From the NCBI RefSeq assembly GCF_002954325.1, contig NZ_MQVX01000001.1, positions 1,191,107 through 1,255,106 on the forward strand: 64,000 bases of DNA, given 5' to 3'. Shown here piece after piece: positions 39,401 to 47,832 of the stretch. This DNA comes from Aureicoccus marinus. Its GTDB lineage: Bacteria > Bacteroidota > Bacteroidia > Flavobacteriales > Flavobacteriaceae. Under the pieces are notes generated by a model. It did not search any database, was not told the origin of the DNA, and saw only the letters and a program-made list of their open reading frames with translations. The stretch's first letter is position 1; every line of letters starts with the position of its first letter. The position numbers were made by a program, and so were the translations under genes.

Positions 39401-42400
39401 TTACGAGTTCTCTTCTTCTAATAGGGTTCGCATATGGGTTTCGAGGGCTTCCGCATAAGACTCGATGGTCGGAAACTCAAAGACCCAAGCCAAGGGGAGT
39501 TCAGTCCCTAGGTCTTCATTGAGTTGAGCAGTGACCCGAATGGCGGCCAAAGAATGCCCTCCCAGTTGAATAAAGTTGGACTCAATTCCAGGGCTTTCGA
39601 CCCGCAATACCTTTTGCCAGATCTCTTGAATCAAGGCTTGAATATCATTTTCGGGCTGTTTAGCATGGGCCTGTTCTTCTCCTTCTGTATGGTAAGCCGA
39701 AAGGAGCTCTTTACGGTCTACCTTACCACGGCTGGTCAGCGGAATTTCTTCAACCTGAATGACATCATTGGGAACCATATAGTCCGGCAGAACCTCTCTG
39801 AGTTGAGCCCAAACTTTTTCCTTATTCAGATTGGTTTTTCCGGTGTAAAAGGCAAGCAGTTTGGCATTGGATTCCTGTGCTTCGTGATCGACATACCCAA
39901 TTTCGTCCAGCATCCGCTCGACTTCGGTCACATCGATGGCTTCGTTGATTTCGTCCAGACTTTCGTCCCGATTCTTATGGCCCAGGCGGACGTCCCAGCT
40001 GTAGGGGAAAGCATAATTGCTGTAGCCTTTTTTCTTTTTGTGCACGTGTATTCCCGCCTGGTTGATCAAACAGTTAGTTGATCGACCGGTATCGGTGGGT
40101 CTTTCCCAACCGATCTCCGTTCTAAGGAACTGGAGCATTTGGGTTAAGGAGACGTGGCTGTAGCGATAAAAGTCGACGTACTCTACTTTTTCAAAAGTAC
40201 TGGCCTCACGGAACATGCTTACATCCAAACAACTCTTAACCGCATCCTCTTCCTGATGGTAGAGTTTGCGCGCTTCTAAAATGATTTTATCAATAGAGTC
40301 TGTGCTGTTTTCGGTATGCCAGAATAACTCTTCAGTCAATCGGGTTTCAAAAAATTGCCCACGAGAAAGGCCGGTAACGATAAAAGGAATGTCCTTTTCG
40401 AGCGCTATTTGGGTACTGAGGGTGTAGATAGTTTTGAAACAACCGTTGCACACATTTTGATGGCGGTGTAGGCTGTCAACAAAAATGGTGTTCATGTGCG
40501 GCGTGCTGCCGTAGACATGATCCACCCCAAGCTGCTTGACAATCTTTTGAATATTAGCTTTGGCCTGATCAGAAATGTAGCCGTTGTCTAAGGTAAAGGC
40601 CAAGACCCGAAGTCCCATCCGAACGAGTCGTGCCAAGACATAGGTACTGTCTTTTCCTCCACTGAGCAGGGCCAAACAATCGTAATGTGAAGAGCGACCT
40701 TGCTTGCTGGTTAATAAACGCACCAGGTCATCCTCTGTTTTGAAGTACTGGTCCACTTTAATTTCGTAACCTTCAAAGGCACGGCAGAGGTGACATACCC
40801 CCTCTTCATCAAAATCCGCTTCCGGATAATTGGAGGGCAAACCACAATTGCTGCAGTGTGTATCGGCTTCTTTTGCTACAACCTCCTCATTACTTTCTCC
40901 CTGATCATAAACGATCGCAACCTCATCAAGTCCTTCCTGCTTGCGAAGAGCGGATTTGATTTCGCCCAACTCTATTCTAAAGCCATTGCGTTTGATCTGC
41001 TCGTCTCTGCGGCCGAGGTAGATCAAATCTCCATCGGAGTTGACACGCGCAAAGTCTCCTGTTTTATAAAGACGCAAGCCCGGGTAATGAGCGATTTCTA
41101 CAAAGCTTTCTGCCGTGCGATCCGCTCGCTTCCAATAACCCTGAGCCAGATTAGCCCCATAGAGGTACAACTGACCTACCAATCCATGGACTACCTCCAC
41201 ACCGGCTTCATCCAATAAGAGGTAACCACCATAAGGGACCGATTCACCAATCGGAGTAGATCCTTCCCGGTGCTTTTCAGGAGAAAATTCCCCGACAATA
41301 CAGCCAACAGTCGCTTCTGTTGGGCCGTACTCATTGTAAATACGGTGCACACCGGCTTGAAACAGGCGTACGGATAATTCATTCTTGAGATCTTCTCCTC
41401 CCAGAATACAGCTTTCGATTTCTGGATTTACCCCACCTTGAGAAAGCCACAATTGAAGGTGAGCCGGGGTTAATTTTACGGTGTTGATCTCTTGGTAATT
41501 CTTTAATTCCAGCACAGCCAAATCGGGTCCGCTCCCTTTCTGTCCGATGACAACAACCTTCCCTCCTGTCGCCAAAGGAGTCAATAGACTGGTTAAGGTT
41601 AAATCAAAACCGATGGAGGTAAAAAATGGCATGCACAGGCTCTCATTTCCGGGACGGTATTTTTCGGCAGCCCATTGCACATAGTGGGACAAGGCTCCTT
41701 GATTCACGACGACCCCTTTGGGTTCACCGGTCGAACCGGAGGTGTATAAGATATAAGCCGCCTGATCTGGATTCGGGAAGGATGGGTTTCCTAAGCAAGC
41801 AGACGAGCTAAAAATTTGGTTAGAAAGAGAGAGCAAGCGGTGCGGCGTAGACCTCCAAAGGCCTGCTTCCTCTTGTTCAGCAGAACACAAAATGGCAGAC
41901 ACTTCTGCATTCTCGCCAATAAACTGCAAACGCTGTGCTCCCTGAGCCGGATCAAGCGGCACAAAGACATAGCCTTCTCGAAGACAGGTCCATACCGCAG
42001 CGACATAAGCGCTTGATCTTTCGGAACACAAGCCTACCCGATCTCCTGGCTGCAATCCTGCTCTTTTCAATTGGGAACTCAATTCTGCAAGAGCGGCATT
42101 GAACTGGGCGTAAGTGAACTGCTGATCCCCTTCAACCAAGGCGATCTGATCTGCCTGTCTCAGGAAGTGATTTACTTTTTCACCCAATACGGCAGGGACC
42201 TCCTGAACTTGTGGCATATCGCCGGCTGGCAGCGAGGAATCCTCAAGCAGAACCTCACTAAAGGCTTGCTCTACATTGTCCAAAAAGGCGTCTAAAAGTT
42301 TTAAATAATGGCGACCCACCCGGTTTCGTTGGTCTTCCTTAAAAAGGGCTTCATTCAGATCGAACCAAAGTTCTGGCTCGCCAGACTCCCCCATTTTTGT

Positions 42401-43516
42401 GTAGTGGCAGCGAATACCATGTGCGGGATCACTTTGACCAGAATGCAACCAGTTCGTTCTGACCTTCCAGTCGGTGGGGTTGTCAAAACCGGCTCCGATA
42501 AAATTGAAAATGGCCTGGTTGGAGCGGTTGGCTTCTGCTGAAGAAGAACCCGGAAGAGCGTGCTTAAAAAACTCGGCTCCTTCCGACTTGATCTGAGCAT
42601 AGAGTTCCTTAAAGCTTAGACCGCTGGCTACTTCCGTGACAAAAGGGAAAAATTCAATCCACAACCCTGGACTTTTCCTGGCTTTAAGACCGCTTCGGTG
42701 GTGCACCGGAATCCCCAGCTGTACCTTTTCTGACTGGGTAATGCGACTTAAAAAAGCAACATACACGGTCAAAAGAATAGTAAAGACACCCAAATCCTCA
42801 CTAAAGGAAGAAAAAGTGGGCTCTTTTAAAAGGGTTTTGAGTTTAATCAGACGCTCTTTTCCGATCGCATACCTCAATTGTTGGGATTCCAGGGTATTCT
42901 TGGATAATTCCCCATAAAAACGCTGTGGAATATGCGCTGCACTTTGCTGAACCCAATATTGGGTGTCGAGGGAAGCAAGGGATTCATGCCCGTATTCCGT
43001 CAAGCTTTGTTCAAAAGGAATCAAATCCAAAGAAGGGAATACACCAGACTCTTGAAATCCGAAATAAAGCGTCCAAAGAGCCTTCCAGATAAAGGTCGAC
43101 GAAGTCGCATCCTCCACCGAATGGTGCATATTGAGGTAAAAAACATAGTGTTCTTCCCCCAAAACATAGACACAGGCATCAAAAACAGTCTCTTCGATTG
43201 GCAAAGGCTGGGTCTTTCTATGATCGACCAAGGCTTTCCACTCGTTTGGTGCACATTCAACCCAGTCCAGACCCCGGGTTGGCTCTGGTCGTACCTCCTG
43301 ATACGGATGATTCTCTTGAATTCCGAAAACCAAACGAAAAACACTAAGCTGTCGCTGCAATTCCGCGAAACTCCGGTCAAAGAGTTCCCGATCCAGGCTG
43401 TTCTCCAACTCAAAGGTGTTGACCACATTGAGCACACAGGCTTCTGGGTACAACTGATGAGCCAGCCACATCTGGGTCTGGGTTGCCGTTAGTTGATATC
43501 GTTTGTTTTCGTTCAA
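39401..43516 (-). CDS. Nonribosomal peptide synthetase C-A-T with a PP-loop ATP pyrophosphatase inserted in the A domain
   Basis: The 1371-residue single module has a condensation domain (1-430; HHSVEDA at 131-137) and an adenylation core (450-870; YTSGSTGEPKG 591-601). The A domain's C-terminal part resumes at 1216 with TSRGKVDRKEL (catalytic Lys1265), and a carrier domain follows with LGGHSL (Ser1322). Between motif A8 (RNGFRIELGEIKSA) and the resumption lie about 335 extra residues (40879-39872): a zinc ribbon CSNC(888-891)/CHLC(908-911), the PP-loop LLSGGKDSTYV (SGGKDS 952-957) and CNGC(1023-1026). It resembles N-acetyl-sugar amidotransferases (WbpG type). The pocket residues read D-L-T-K-I-G-E-V-G-K, close to the established Asn code DLTKLGEVGK. 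It lies 6 bases after the carrier-protein gene. Confidence 0.95.
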   Translation of the reverse strand: MNENKRYQLTATQTQMWLAHQLYPEACVLNVVNTFELENSLDRELFDRSFAELQRQLSVFRLVFGIQENHPYQEVRPEPTRGLDWVECAPNEWKALVDHRKTQPLPIEETVFDACVYVLGEEHYVFYLNMHHSVEDATSSTFIWKALWTLYFGFQESGVFPSLDLIPFEQSLTEYGHESLASLDTQYWVQQSAAHIPQRFYGELSKNTLESQQLRYAIGKERLIKLKTLLKEPTFSSFSEDLGVFTILLTVYVAFLSRITQSEKVQLGIPVHHRSGLKARKSPGLWIEFFPFVTEVASGLSFKELYAQIKSEGAEFFKHALPGSSSAEANRSNQAIFNFIGAGFDNPTDWKVRTNWLHSGQSDPAHGIRCHYTKMGESGEPELWFDLNEALFKEDQRNRVGRHYLKLLDAFLDNVEQAFSEVLLEDSSLPAGDMPQVQEVPAVLGEKVNHFLRQADQIALVEGDQQFTYAQFNAALAELSSQLKRAGLQPGDRVGLCSERSSAYVAAVWTCLREGYVFVPLDPAQGAQRLQFIGENAEVSAILCSAEQEEAGLWRSTPHRLLSLSNQIFSSSACLGNPSFPNPDQAAYILYTSGSTGEPKGVVVNQGALSHYVQWAAEKYRPGNESLCMPFFTSIGFDLTLTSLLTPLATGGKVVVIGQKGSGPDLAVLELKNYQEINTVKLTPAHLQLWLSQGGVNPEIESCILGGEDLKNELSVRLFQAGVHRIYNEYGPTEATVGCIVGEFSPEKHREGSTPIGESVPYGGYLLLDEAGVEVVHGLVGQLYLYGANLAQGYWKRADRTAESFVEIAHYPGLRLYKTGDFARVNSDGDLIYLGRRDEQIKRNGFRIELGEIKSALRKQEGLDEVAIVYDQGESNEEVVAKEADTHCSNCGLPSNYPEADFDEEGVCHLCRAFEGYEIKVDQYFKTEDDLVRLLTSKQGRSSHYDCLALLSGGKDSTYVLARLVRMGLRVLAFTLDNGYISDQAKANIQKIVKQLGVDHVYGSTPHMNTIFVDSLHRHQNVCNGCFKTIYTLSTQIALEKDIPFIVTGLSRGQFFETRLTEELFWHTENSTDSIDKIILEARKLYHQEEDAVKSCLDVSMFREASTFEKVEYVDFYRYSHVSLTQMLQFLRTEIGWERPTDTGRSTNCLINQAGIHVHKKKKGYSNYAFPYSWDVRLGHKNRDESLDEINEAIDVTEVERMLDEIGYVDHEAQESNAKLLAFYTGKTNLNKEKVWAQLREVLPDYMVPNDVIQVEEIPLTSRGKVDRKELLSAYHTEGEEQAHAKQPENDIQALIQEIWQKVLRVESPGIESNFIQLGGHSLAAIRVTAQLNEDLGTELPLAWVFEFPTIESYAEALETHMRTLLEEENS

Positions 43517-43522
43517 GCTCTT

Positions 43523-43759
43523 CTATTTCTTGCTGTTGACGTACTTCTCTATGGTCTCTACACTCATAAAGTTCTCCATGGTCAGGTCCTCAGTGGGCAC
43601 CTTGATGCCATAGTTGTTTTCAATAAAACCGACCAGGCGCATCATGCCCAGGGAATCGAGTAATCCACTTCCCAGTAGATCTTCGTCCGTTTCTAAGGTG
43701 CCGAAATCCGGATCGTTAATCAGATCCTCGGTGATATAGCGGCTGAGTTCTTCAATCAT
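43523..43759 (-). CDS. Stand-alone acyl/peptidyl carrier protein
   Basis: The 78-residue carrier protein starts at the ATG at 43759; the frame continues upstream but only as antisense of the adenylation gene. The phosphopantetheine serine is in LLGSGLLDSLGMMRLVGFIE. Length and acidic helices are typical of discrete carriers that hold an aminoacyl group for oxidation. Its start overlaps the stop of the stand-alone adenylation gene (ATGA) and its stop lies 6 bases before NRPS 1, so it should be made in step with both. It is the likely substrate carrier for the acyl-CoA dehydrogenase. Confidence 0.93.
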   Translation of the reverse strand: MIEELSRYITEDLINDPDFGTLETDEDLLGSGLLDSLGMMRLVGFIENNYGIKVPTEDLTMENFMSVETIEKYVNSKK

Positions 43760-45363
43760 GACTCTTGTTTGTGTACGTTTAGTTGTTCTATCCAATCTTT
43801 GAGTTGTCCTCGTATAATTTTTCCGGAACTGGTTCTCGGAAAGCTCTCCAATTCGACTAGGCGATCCGGAAAGGCGTAAGACGGCAATCGTCTTCTGCAC
43901 TGCTCAATGAGCTCTTCTTCTTTAAATTCTTCTTCCCGCCGACGTTGGTAGGTCAGGACAATGATTCTATTTTCTCCTTCCAGGGTACTGAAACAAGCGG
44001 CGTCCTGCACTCCATCTAACTCCAAAGCCGCACTTTCAATTTCGGCCAAATCAATTCGGTAGCCCCGCTTTTTTATCTGGGCATCAATTCGGCCCTTAAA
44101 AACCAATTGACCATGGGCATTGAAGTACACCAAGTCTCCGGTTTTGTAGTATTGTTTGCGAATCCCTGAAGGGCTGTTGGCTTCAAAAAAGGGAGAAAGA
44201 TTTCGGCTTTCTTGTCTCCAATAGCCTTGCATGGCTGTTTCGGCATGTATACAGAGCTCCCCTTCCTGCACTCCCTCGGTCTTCCCCGTATCCGGATCCA
44301 GAAGCAAGAAATCAGCATCGGCCCAAACCTGGCCTAAAGGAATGGGCTCCTCCCCTTGAGGCGGTTCTGAGAAATTAAAATAGGTGCATTGGTTGACCTC
44401 TGCAGGCCCGTAAACGTTCGAGAAGGTCGAGTTGGGCCAGAGCTCCATCAATCGACGCACATATTTGGGCGCGAAGGGCTCACCCCCGTAGAGCACCCAT
44501 TTCATAGGCACTTGACTCAGGCTTTCTTCAATGCCAGGCTGTAAGAGTTGAATCAAGGCCAAGGGAACCGCATACCAAAAGGTAATCTGATCCCTCACCA
44601 GGACTTGGGCTAAACTCGCCGGCATCTTGGTTTCGCCTTCCGAGAGCACCACCGTGTGTACCCCACAAAAAGGAGCGGTGAAATAGGCGAAGGTGCAAAT
44701 ATCAAAATGCAAAGGGGCATGACTGGCATACCGATCTTCAGGCCCCGGACGGTAGAGTCGGGCCGATCGTTCGGCATAGGCCAAACCACTTCGGTGGGTA
44801 TGCATAATCCCTTTGGGTTGGCCAGTAGAGCCAGAGGTATACATGATATAAGCCAGCTGGCTGGCGCTGAATTTTAATACCGGCGCGTCGGTCTCGGTGG
44901 CCATCAGTTCATCCCAGGACAGGCAGGAAGTGTGGTTCTTTTGTTCACTCAGTTTTTCGGGTCCTATCCCTATTAATTTGATCGCAAATGGCAAGACTCT
45001 ATCGAGAGACCTCAACTTGCGAAATTGGGCAGGTGTTGTCAATACGATACGGATATTGGCATCTTCAATAATCTGGGCCATTCGCTCCACCGAACTGGTT
45101 GGATCAAGAGGCACAAAAGCACCACCGGCTCGAAGTATTCCGTAAACCGAAACAAAGCTTTCGAGAGAACGCTCTGCTAGAATACCGATGCGATTTTCTT
45201 TTTGGACTCCCTCGGCGAGCAGAGTGGCTGCCAACTGTCCGGATTGCTTCTCAAGTTCGGTATAGGTCAATCGCTTCTCCCCCATGGAATAGGCGGTATG
45301 GTCAGGAAAGCGCTTGGCTCCCTGCTCCACAATTTCACCCAAATGGAGAAGCGTCGAATTCAT
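43756..45363 (-). CDS. Stand-alone amino-acid adenylation enzyme, probably proline-activating (PltF/CloN4-like context)
   Basis: The 535-residue enzyme activates an amino acid as its adenylate and loads the discrete carrier protein. Motifs are YIMYTSGSTGQPKGIMHTH, HAPLHFDICTFAYF, FSNVYGPAEVNQCTYF, YKTGDLVYFNAHGQL and, at the end, FPRTSSGKIIRGQL with the catalytic Lys. The pocket reads roughly D-I-F-Y-V-Y-V-Q-C-K, which does not match a code I know with certainty. Proline is inferred from the neighbours: a carrier, an acyl-CoA dehydrogenase and a cyclodeaminase-like enzyme that could make proline. The start overlaps the dehydrogenase stop (TAATG). Confidence 0.85.
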   Translation of the reverse strand: MNSTLLHLGEIVEQGAKRFPDHTAYSMGEKRLTYTELEKQSGQLAATLLAEGVQKENRIGILAERSLESFVSVYGILRAGGAFVPLDPTSSVERMAQIIEDANIRIVLTTPAQFRKLRSLDRVLPFAIKLIGIGPEKLSEQKNHTSCLSWDELMATETDAPVLKFSASQLAYIMYTSGSTGQPKGIMHTHRSGLAYAERSARLYRPGPEDRYASHAPLHFDICTFAYFTAPFCGVHTVVLSEGETKMPASLAQVLVRDQITFWYAVPLALIQLLQPGIEESLSQVPMKWVLYGGEPFAPKYVRRLMELWPNSTFSNVYGPAEVNQCTYFNFSEPPQGEEPIPLGQVWADADFLLLDPDTGKTEGVQEGELCIHAETAMQGYWRQESRNLSPFFEANSPSGIRKQYYKTGDLVYFNAHGQLVFKGRIDAQIKKRGYRIDLAEIESAALELDGVQDAACFSTLEGENRIIVLTYQRRREEEFKEEELIEQCRRRLPSYAFPDRLVELESFPRTSSGKIIRGQLKDWIEQLNVHKQES

Positions 45364-46514
45364 TACAGGCCGAGAAGTTTAGAAATAATATTGCGCTGGA
45401 TATCGGAAGTACCGGCATAAATAACTCCACCTACAGCATCACGCAGATTGCGCTCCACTTCAAATTCACTGATGTATCCGGGAGCACCGTGGTTACGAAT
45501 GGCGTCCAGACTGGATTCGATAAAGCTTTCACTCATGTAGAGCTTGAGTAAGGCTGACTCCATCATGGAGGTTTCGCCCTTGTTTTTCATCCAGGCCACT
45601 TTGTAAAGCAAGAGTTTTGAAAGCTCCAGCCTTAGCTTCATATCGGCAACGCGATTAGAAACCGACTGAAATTTTCCGATGGCTTGTCCATACTGCTTTC
45701 GCTTGCGCACATAAGCCACCGTCTCTTCTAACTGATACTGCATGGTACCCAGCTGTCCGGCTAAAATGGTACAGCGGTCGTGCTCCAAAGAGCTGTTGGT
45801 AATGGACCATCCGGCTCCTTCCGGACCTAGGCGGTTTTCTTCAGGCACAAAACAGTCTTCAAAAAACAAATCGCCAAAGGGTACCGTACGTAGGCCCATC
45901 TTCGGACGGTTCTCGCCCTGGGTAAATCCCTTCATTCCCTTTTCAACCATAAAGGCGGTAATCCCCCAGGCGCCTTTGTTTGGATCGGTAGTGGCAAAAA
46001 CCAAAATGACATCGCCCACCGGGCCAAAAGTAATGTAGTGTTTATGTCCATTGAGAAGGTAACCCCCGTCGACCTTGGTCGCGGTGGTCTTCATGCTGTA
46101 GACGTCGGATCCGGCATCGGGCTCCGACAAGGCGTGACAGCCCATCCATTCCCCCGCCGCCATACGAGGCAGGTATTTTTTCTTCTGCTCCTCCGTACCA
46201 AATAAAACGATGGGGTATTCCACCGTCCAGAGTTGGGCATTGATTCCAAAGGCCAAACCGTTATCGCGACAGGCGTATCCCAGACCTTCCATGGCCAGAC
46301 AAGCCGTGATCAGGTCAATTTCGTCTCCTGTTCCCCCGTATTCTTTGGGGATGGCTAGGCCTTGCAAACCGAATTCGGCGCATTTCATCCAAGCCTCTTT
46401 CGAAAAAACGCTATTCAAATCGGCTTCCAGATAAGACTCGGGGAAGGCCTCCTTGGCGAAAGCGATAACCTTTTCTTTATAGGCCAGCTGTTCTTGACTA
46501 AAACTGTAATCCAT
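45363..46514 (-). CDS. Acyl-CoA dehydrogenase-like flavoenzyme, probably acting on a carrier-bound aminoacyl group
   Basis: The 383-residue protein has the full acyl-CoA dehydrogenase fold (LAIPKEYGGTGDEIDL, MGCHALSEPDAGSDV with the FAD site, KHYITFGPVGDVILVFA, RKRKQYGQAIGKFQSV, VIYAGTSDIQRNIISKLL). In pyrrole pathways PltE/RedW-type members oxidise carrier-bound proline. At the two usual positions of the catalytic Glu I see Ala in YAGTSDIQ and, in the isovaleryl-CoA dehydrogenase position, SLEHDR, where Asp aligns to the base and Glu is two residues earlier. So either a shifted base is used or the substrate differs. It lies between the cyclodeaminase-like and adenylation genes and overlaps the latter. 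Confidence 0.9.
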   Translation of the reverse strand: MDYSFSQEQLAYKEKVIAFAKEAFPESYLEADLNSVFSKEAWMKCAEFGLQGLAIPKEYGGTGDEIDLITACLAMEGLGYACRDNGLAFGINAQLWTVEYPIVLFGTEEQKKKYLPRMAAGEWMGCHALSEPDAGSDVYSMKTTATKVDGGYLLNGHKHYITFGPVGDVILVFATTDPNKGAWGITAFMVEKGMKGFTQGENRPKMGLRTVPFGDLFFEDCFVPEENRLGPEGAGWSITNSSLEHDRCTILAGQLGTMQYQLEETVAYVRKRKQYGQAIGKFQSVSNRVADMKLRLELSKLLLYKVAWMKNKGETSMMESALLKLYMSESFIESSLDAIRNHGAPGYISEFEVERNLRDAVGGVIYAGTSDIQRNIISKLLGL

Positions 46515-46532
46515 TGTATCGTGTTTCAGGGG

Positions 46533-47603
46533 TTAGACCTGAACGGGTTTGCTTATAAAATGATAGGGATTCTTGACATCGGAAGACACATTCTCCAGGT
46601 GAATGCCCTGTCCTACGCCTAAAGCGCGTCCGAGTTCTTCCATGAGGTTGGCCACAATTTGATCTTCATAGGCCCATCCCGTTGAGTCGAAAACACTCAT
46701 CCCTTTTTGGATGGTTTTCCAGGTGATGGGTTGCGAGATCAACTGCTTTAAATCAGGACCAATTTCAGTATCCTGAAGCTGCTGACACTCCCCTTCTATT
46801 TTTGCTTGTTCTCTAAAGTCCGGTACGACCGTGGACTCCAGGAGTAAGTTTCGAGGCAATTCCAACTTCCCCGGAAAATCAGACCCTACGGCATTGATAT
46901 GCAAATGAGGCTGGCAATTGTAGTGTTCAAATAGCGGGCCTTCATTGACACCGATGGAGGTGGCGGTACAGAGAATATCGACCGTATCGACAATGGTTTC
47001 TATATCACTGCGAATGAGATTCACATCCAATTCCAGACCCTCTATTCGGTCCTGGAAGTTATCCATCGCCTTGGGGTCGATATCGTAGATCCAAATACTT
47101 TTAAGTGGAAAGAGACGGCTCAGGGCGTGCAATTGAACCACGGCTTGAGCCCCACATCCGATCAACCCAAGCTTTTCACTACCGGGTTTAGCCATCGCAC
47201 GGGAAGCCACAGCAGAGGCCGCAGCGGTGCGCAAAGCAGTGGGCAGAACCCCATCCATGATGGTTTTAAGGTGTCCTGTCTTGGTATCGTAAGTCGTGAT
47301 ATTCGATAAGATCGTCGGAAGATCAAAGAGGTCCGGATTATGGGGATGGTAGCCCACGACCTTGAGGACGACTTCCTTTCCTTTTTCGTGAACTGGCATA
47401 AACTCCACAAGCCCCTCGGGAGCAGCCTGGTAATTAAAACCGGTACGGATTGGAATTTCCAGAGAACTCGAATCAAAGTTCTCTAGCCCCCTAGTCAAGC
47501 GTTCTATGAGCAGATCTATAAACCGATTGGGACCCGTTTGAATGAGTATTTCTTCCAGATCTGATGCGGTAAGCAACCAGGTCTTGGTGGAGTATTTCTT
47601 CAT
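46533..47603 (-). CDS. Ornithine cyclodeaminase/mu-crystallin family protein
   Basis: The 356-residue NAD(P)-dependent enzyme belongs to the family including ornithine cyclodeaminase (ornithine to proline), SbnB and related dehydrogenases. Visible parts are the N-terminal IRTGFNYQAAPEGLVEFMP with substrate Arg, GYHPHNPDLFDLPT, ALRTAAASAVASRAMA and the Rossmann loop KLGLIGCGAQAVVQLHALS. Ornithine cyclodeaminase is the preferred role because the next three genes form a proline-oxidation-type cassette. SbnB-type synthesis of diaminopropionate would need SbnA, which is absent here. It is the first gene of the minus-strand operon, 18 bases before the dehydrogenase. Confidence 0.88.
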   Translation of the reverse strand: MKKYSTKTWLLTASDLEEILIQTGPNRFIDLLIERLTRGLENFDSSSLEIPIRTGFNYQAAPEGLVEFMPVHEKGKEVVLKVVGYHPHNPDLFDLPTILSNITTYDTKTGHLKTIMDGVLPTALRTAAASAVASRAMAKPGSEKLGLIGCGAQAVVQLHALSRLFPLKSIWIYDIDPKAMDNFQDRIEGLELDVNLIRSDIETIVDTVDILCTATSIGVNEGPLFEHYNCQPHLHINAVGSDFPGKLELPRNLLLESTVVPDFREQAKIEGECQQLQDTEIGPDLKQLISQPITWKTIQKGMSVFDSTGWAYEDQIVANLMEELGRALGVGQGIHLENVSSDVKNPYHFISKPVQV

Positions 47604-47714
47604 CTGATAAGCGGCAATTTTGTCTTAAGATACATTTTCTCTTTCAAGAGTTGCGTTTAACGAGAAAAATCTCGACGAAGGAAGAGAAAGATGGGGTATA
47701 ATTCCAAAATGCCT

Positions 47715-47744
47715 GTAATCACTGGGATTACGCTTAATCGTAAT
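47715..47744. promoter_or_regulatory. Overlapping inverted repeats in the divergent NRPS promoter region
   Basis: GTAATC-ACTGG-GATTAC (47715-47731) and ATTACG-CTTAAT-CGTAAT (47727-47744) are exact inverted repeats that share bases, roughly in the middle of the 229-base gap between the divergent cyclodeaminase-like gene and the hupE-like gene. Such paired palindromes suggest a dimeric regulator site that could co-ordinate both operons. No full TAnnTTTG box was found in this gap. Confidence 0.45.
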
Positions 47745-47832
47745 TTTCTGCACTAGAGTCGATTAATCCCGTTTAGTTAAACAGCTTTCTGTAATTTACC
47801 CCCTGTTTGACCGATCAGACTAAAAAATTGCT

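Noticed and set aside
43760-43900. Longer N-terminus for the carrier protein
   Set aside because: This part is antisense-like within the adenylation gene; the ATG at 43759 gives a normal 78-residue carrier.
46533-47603. SbnB-type diaminopropionate pathway enzyme
   Set aside because: SbnB needs an SbnA partner, which is not present; the proline-type cassette next door favours a cyclodeaminase-like role, though this stays unproven.
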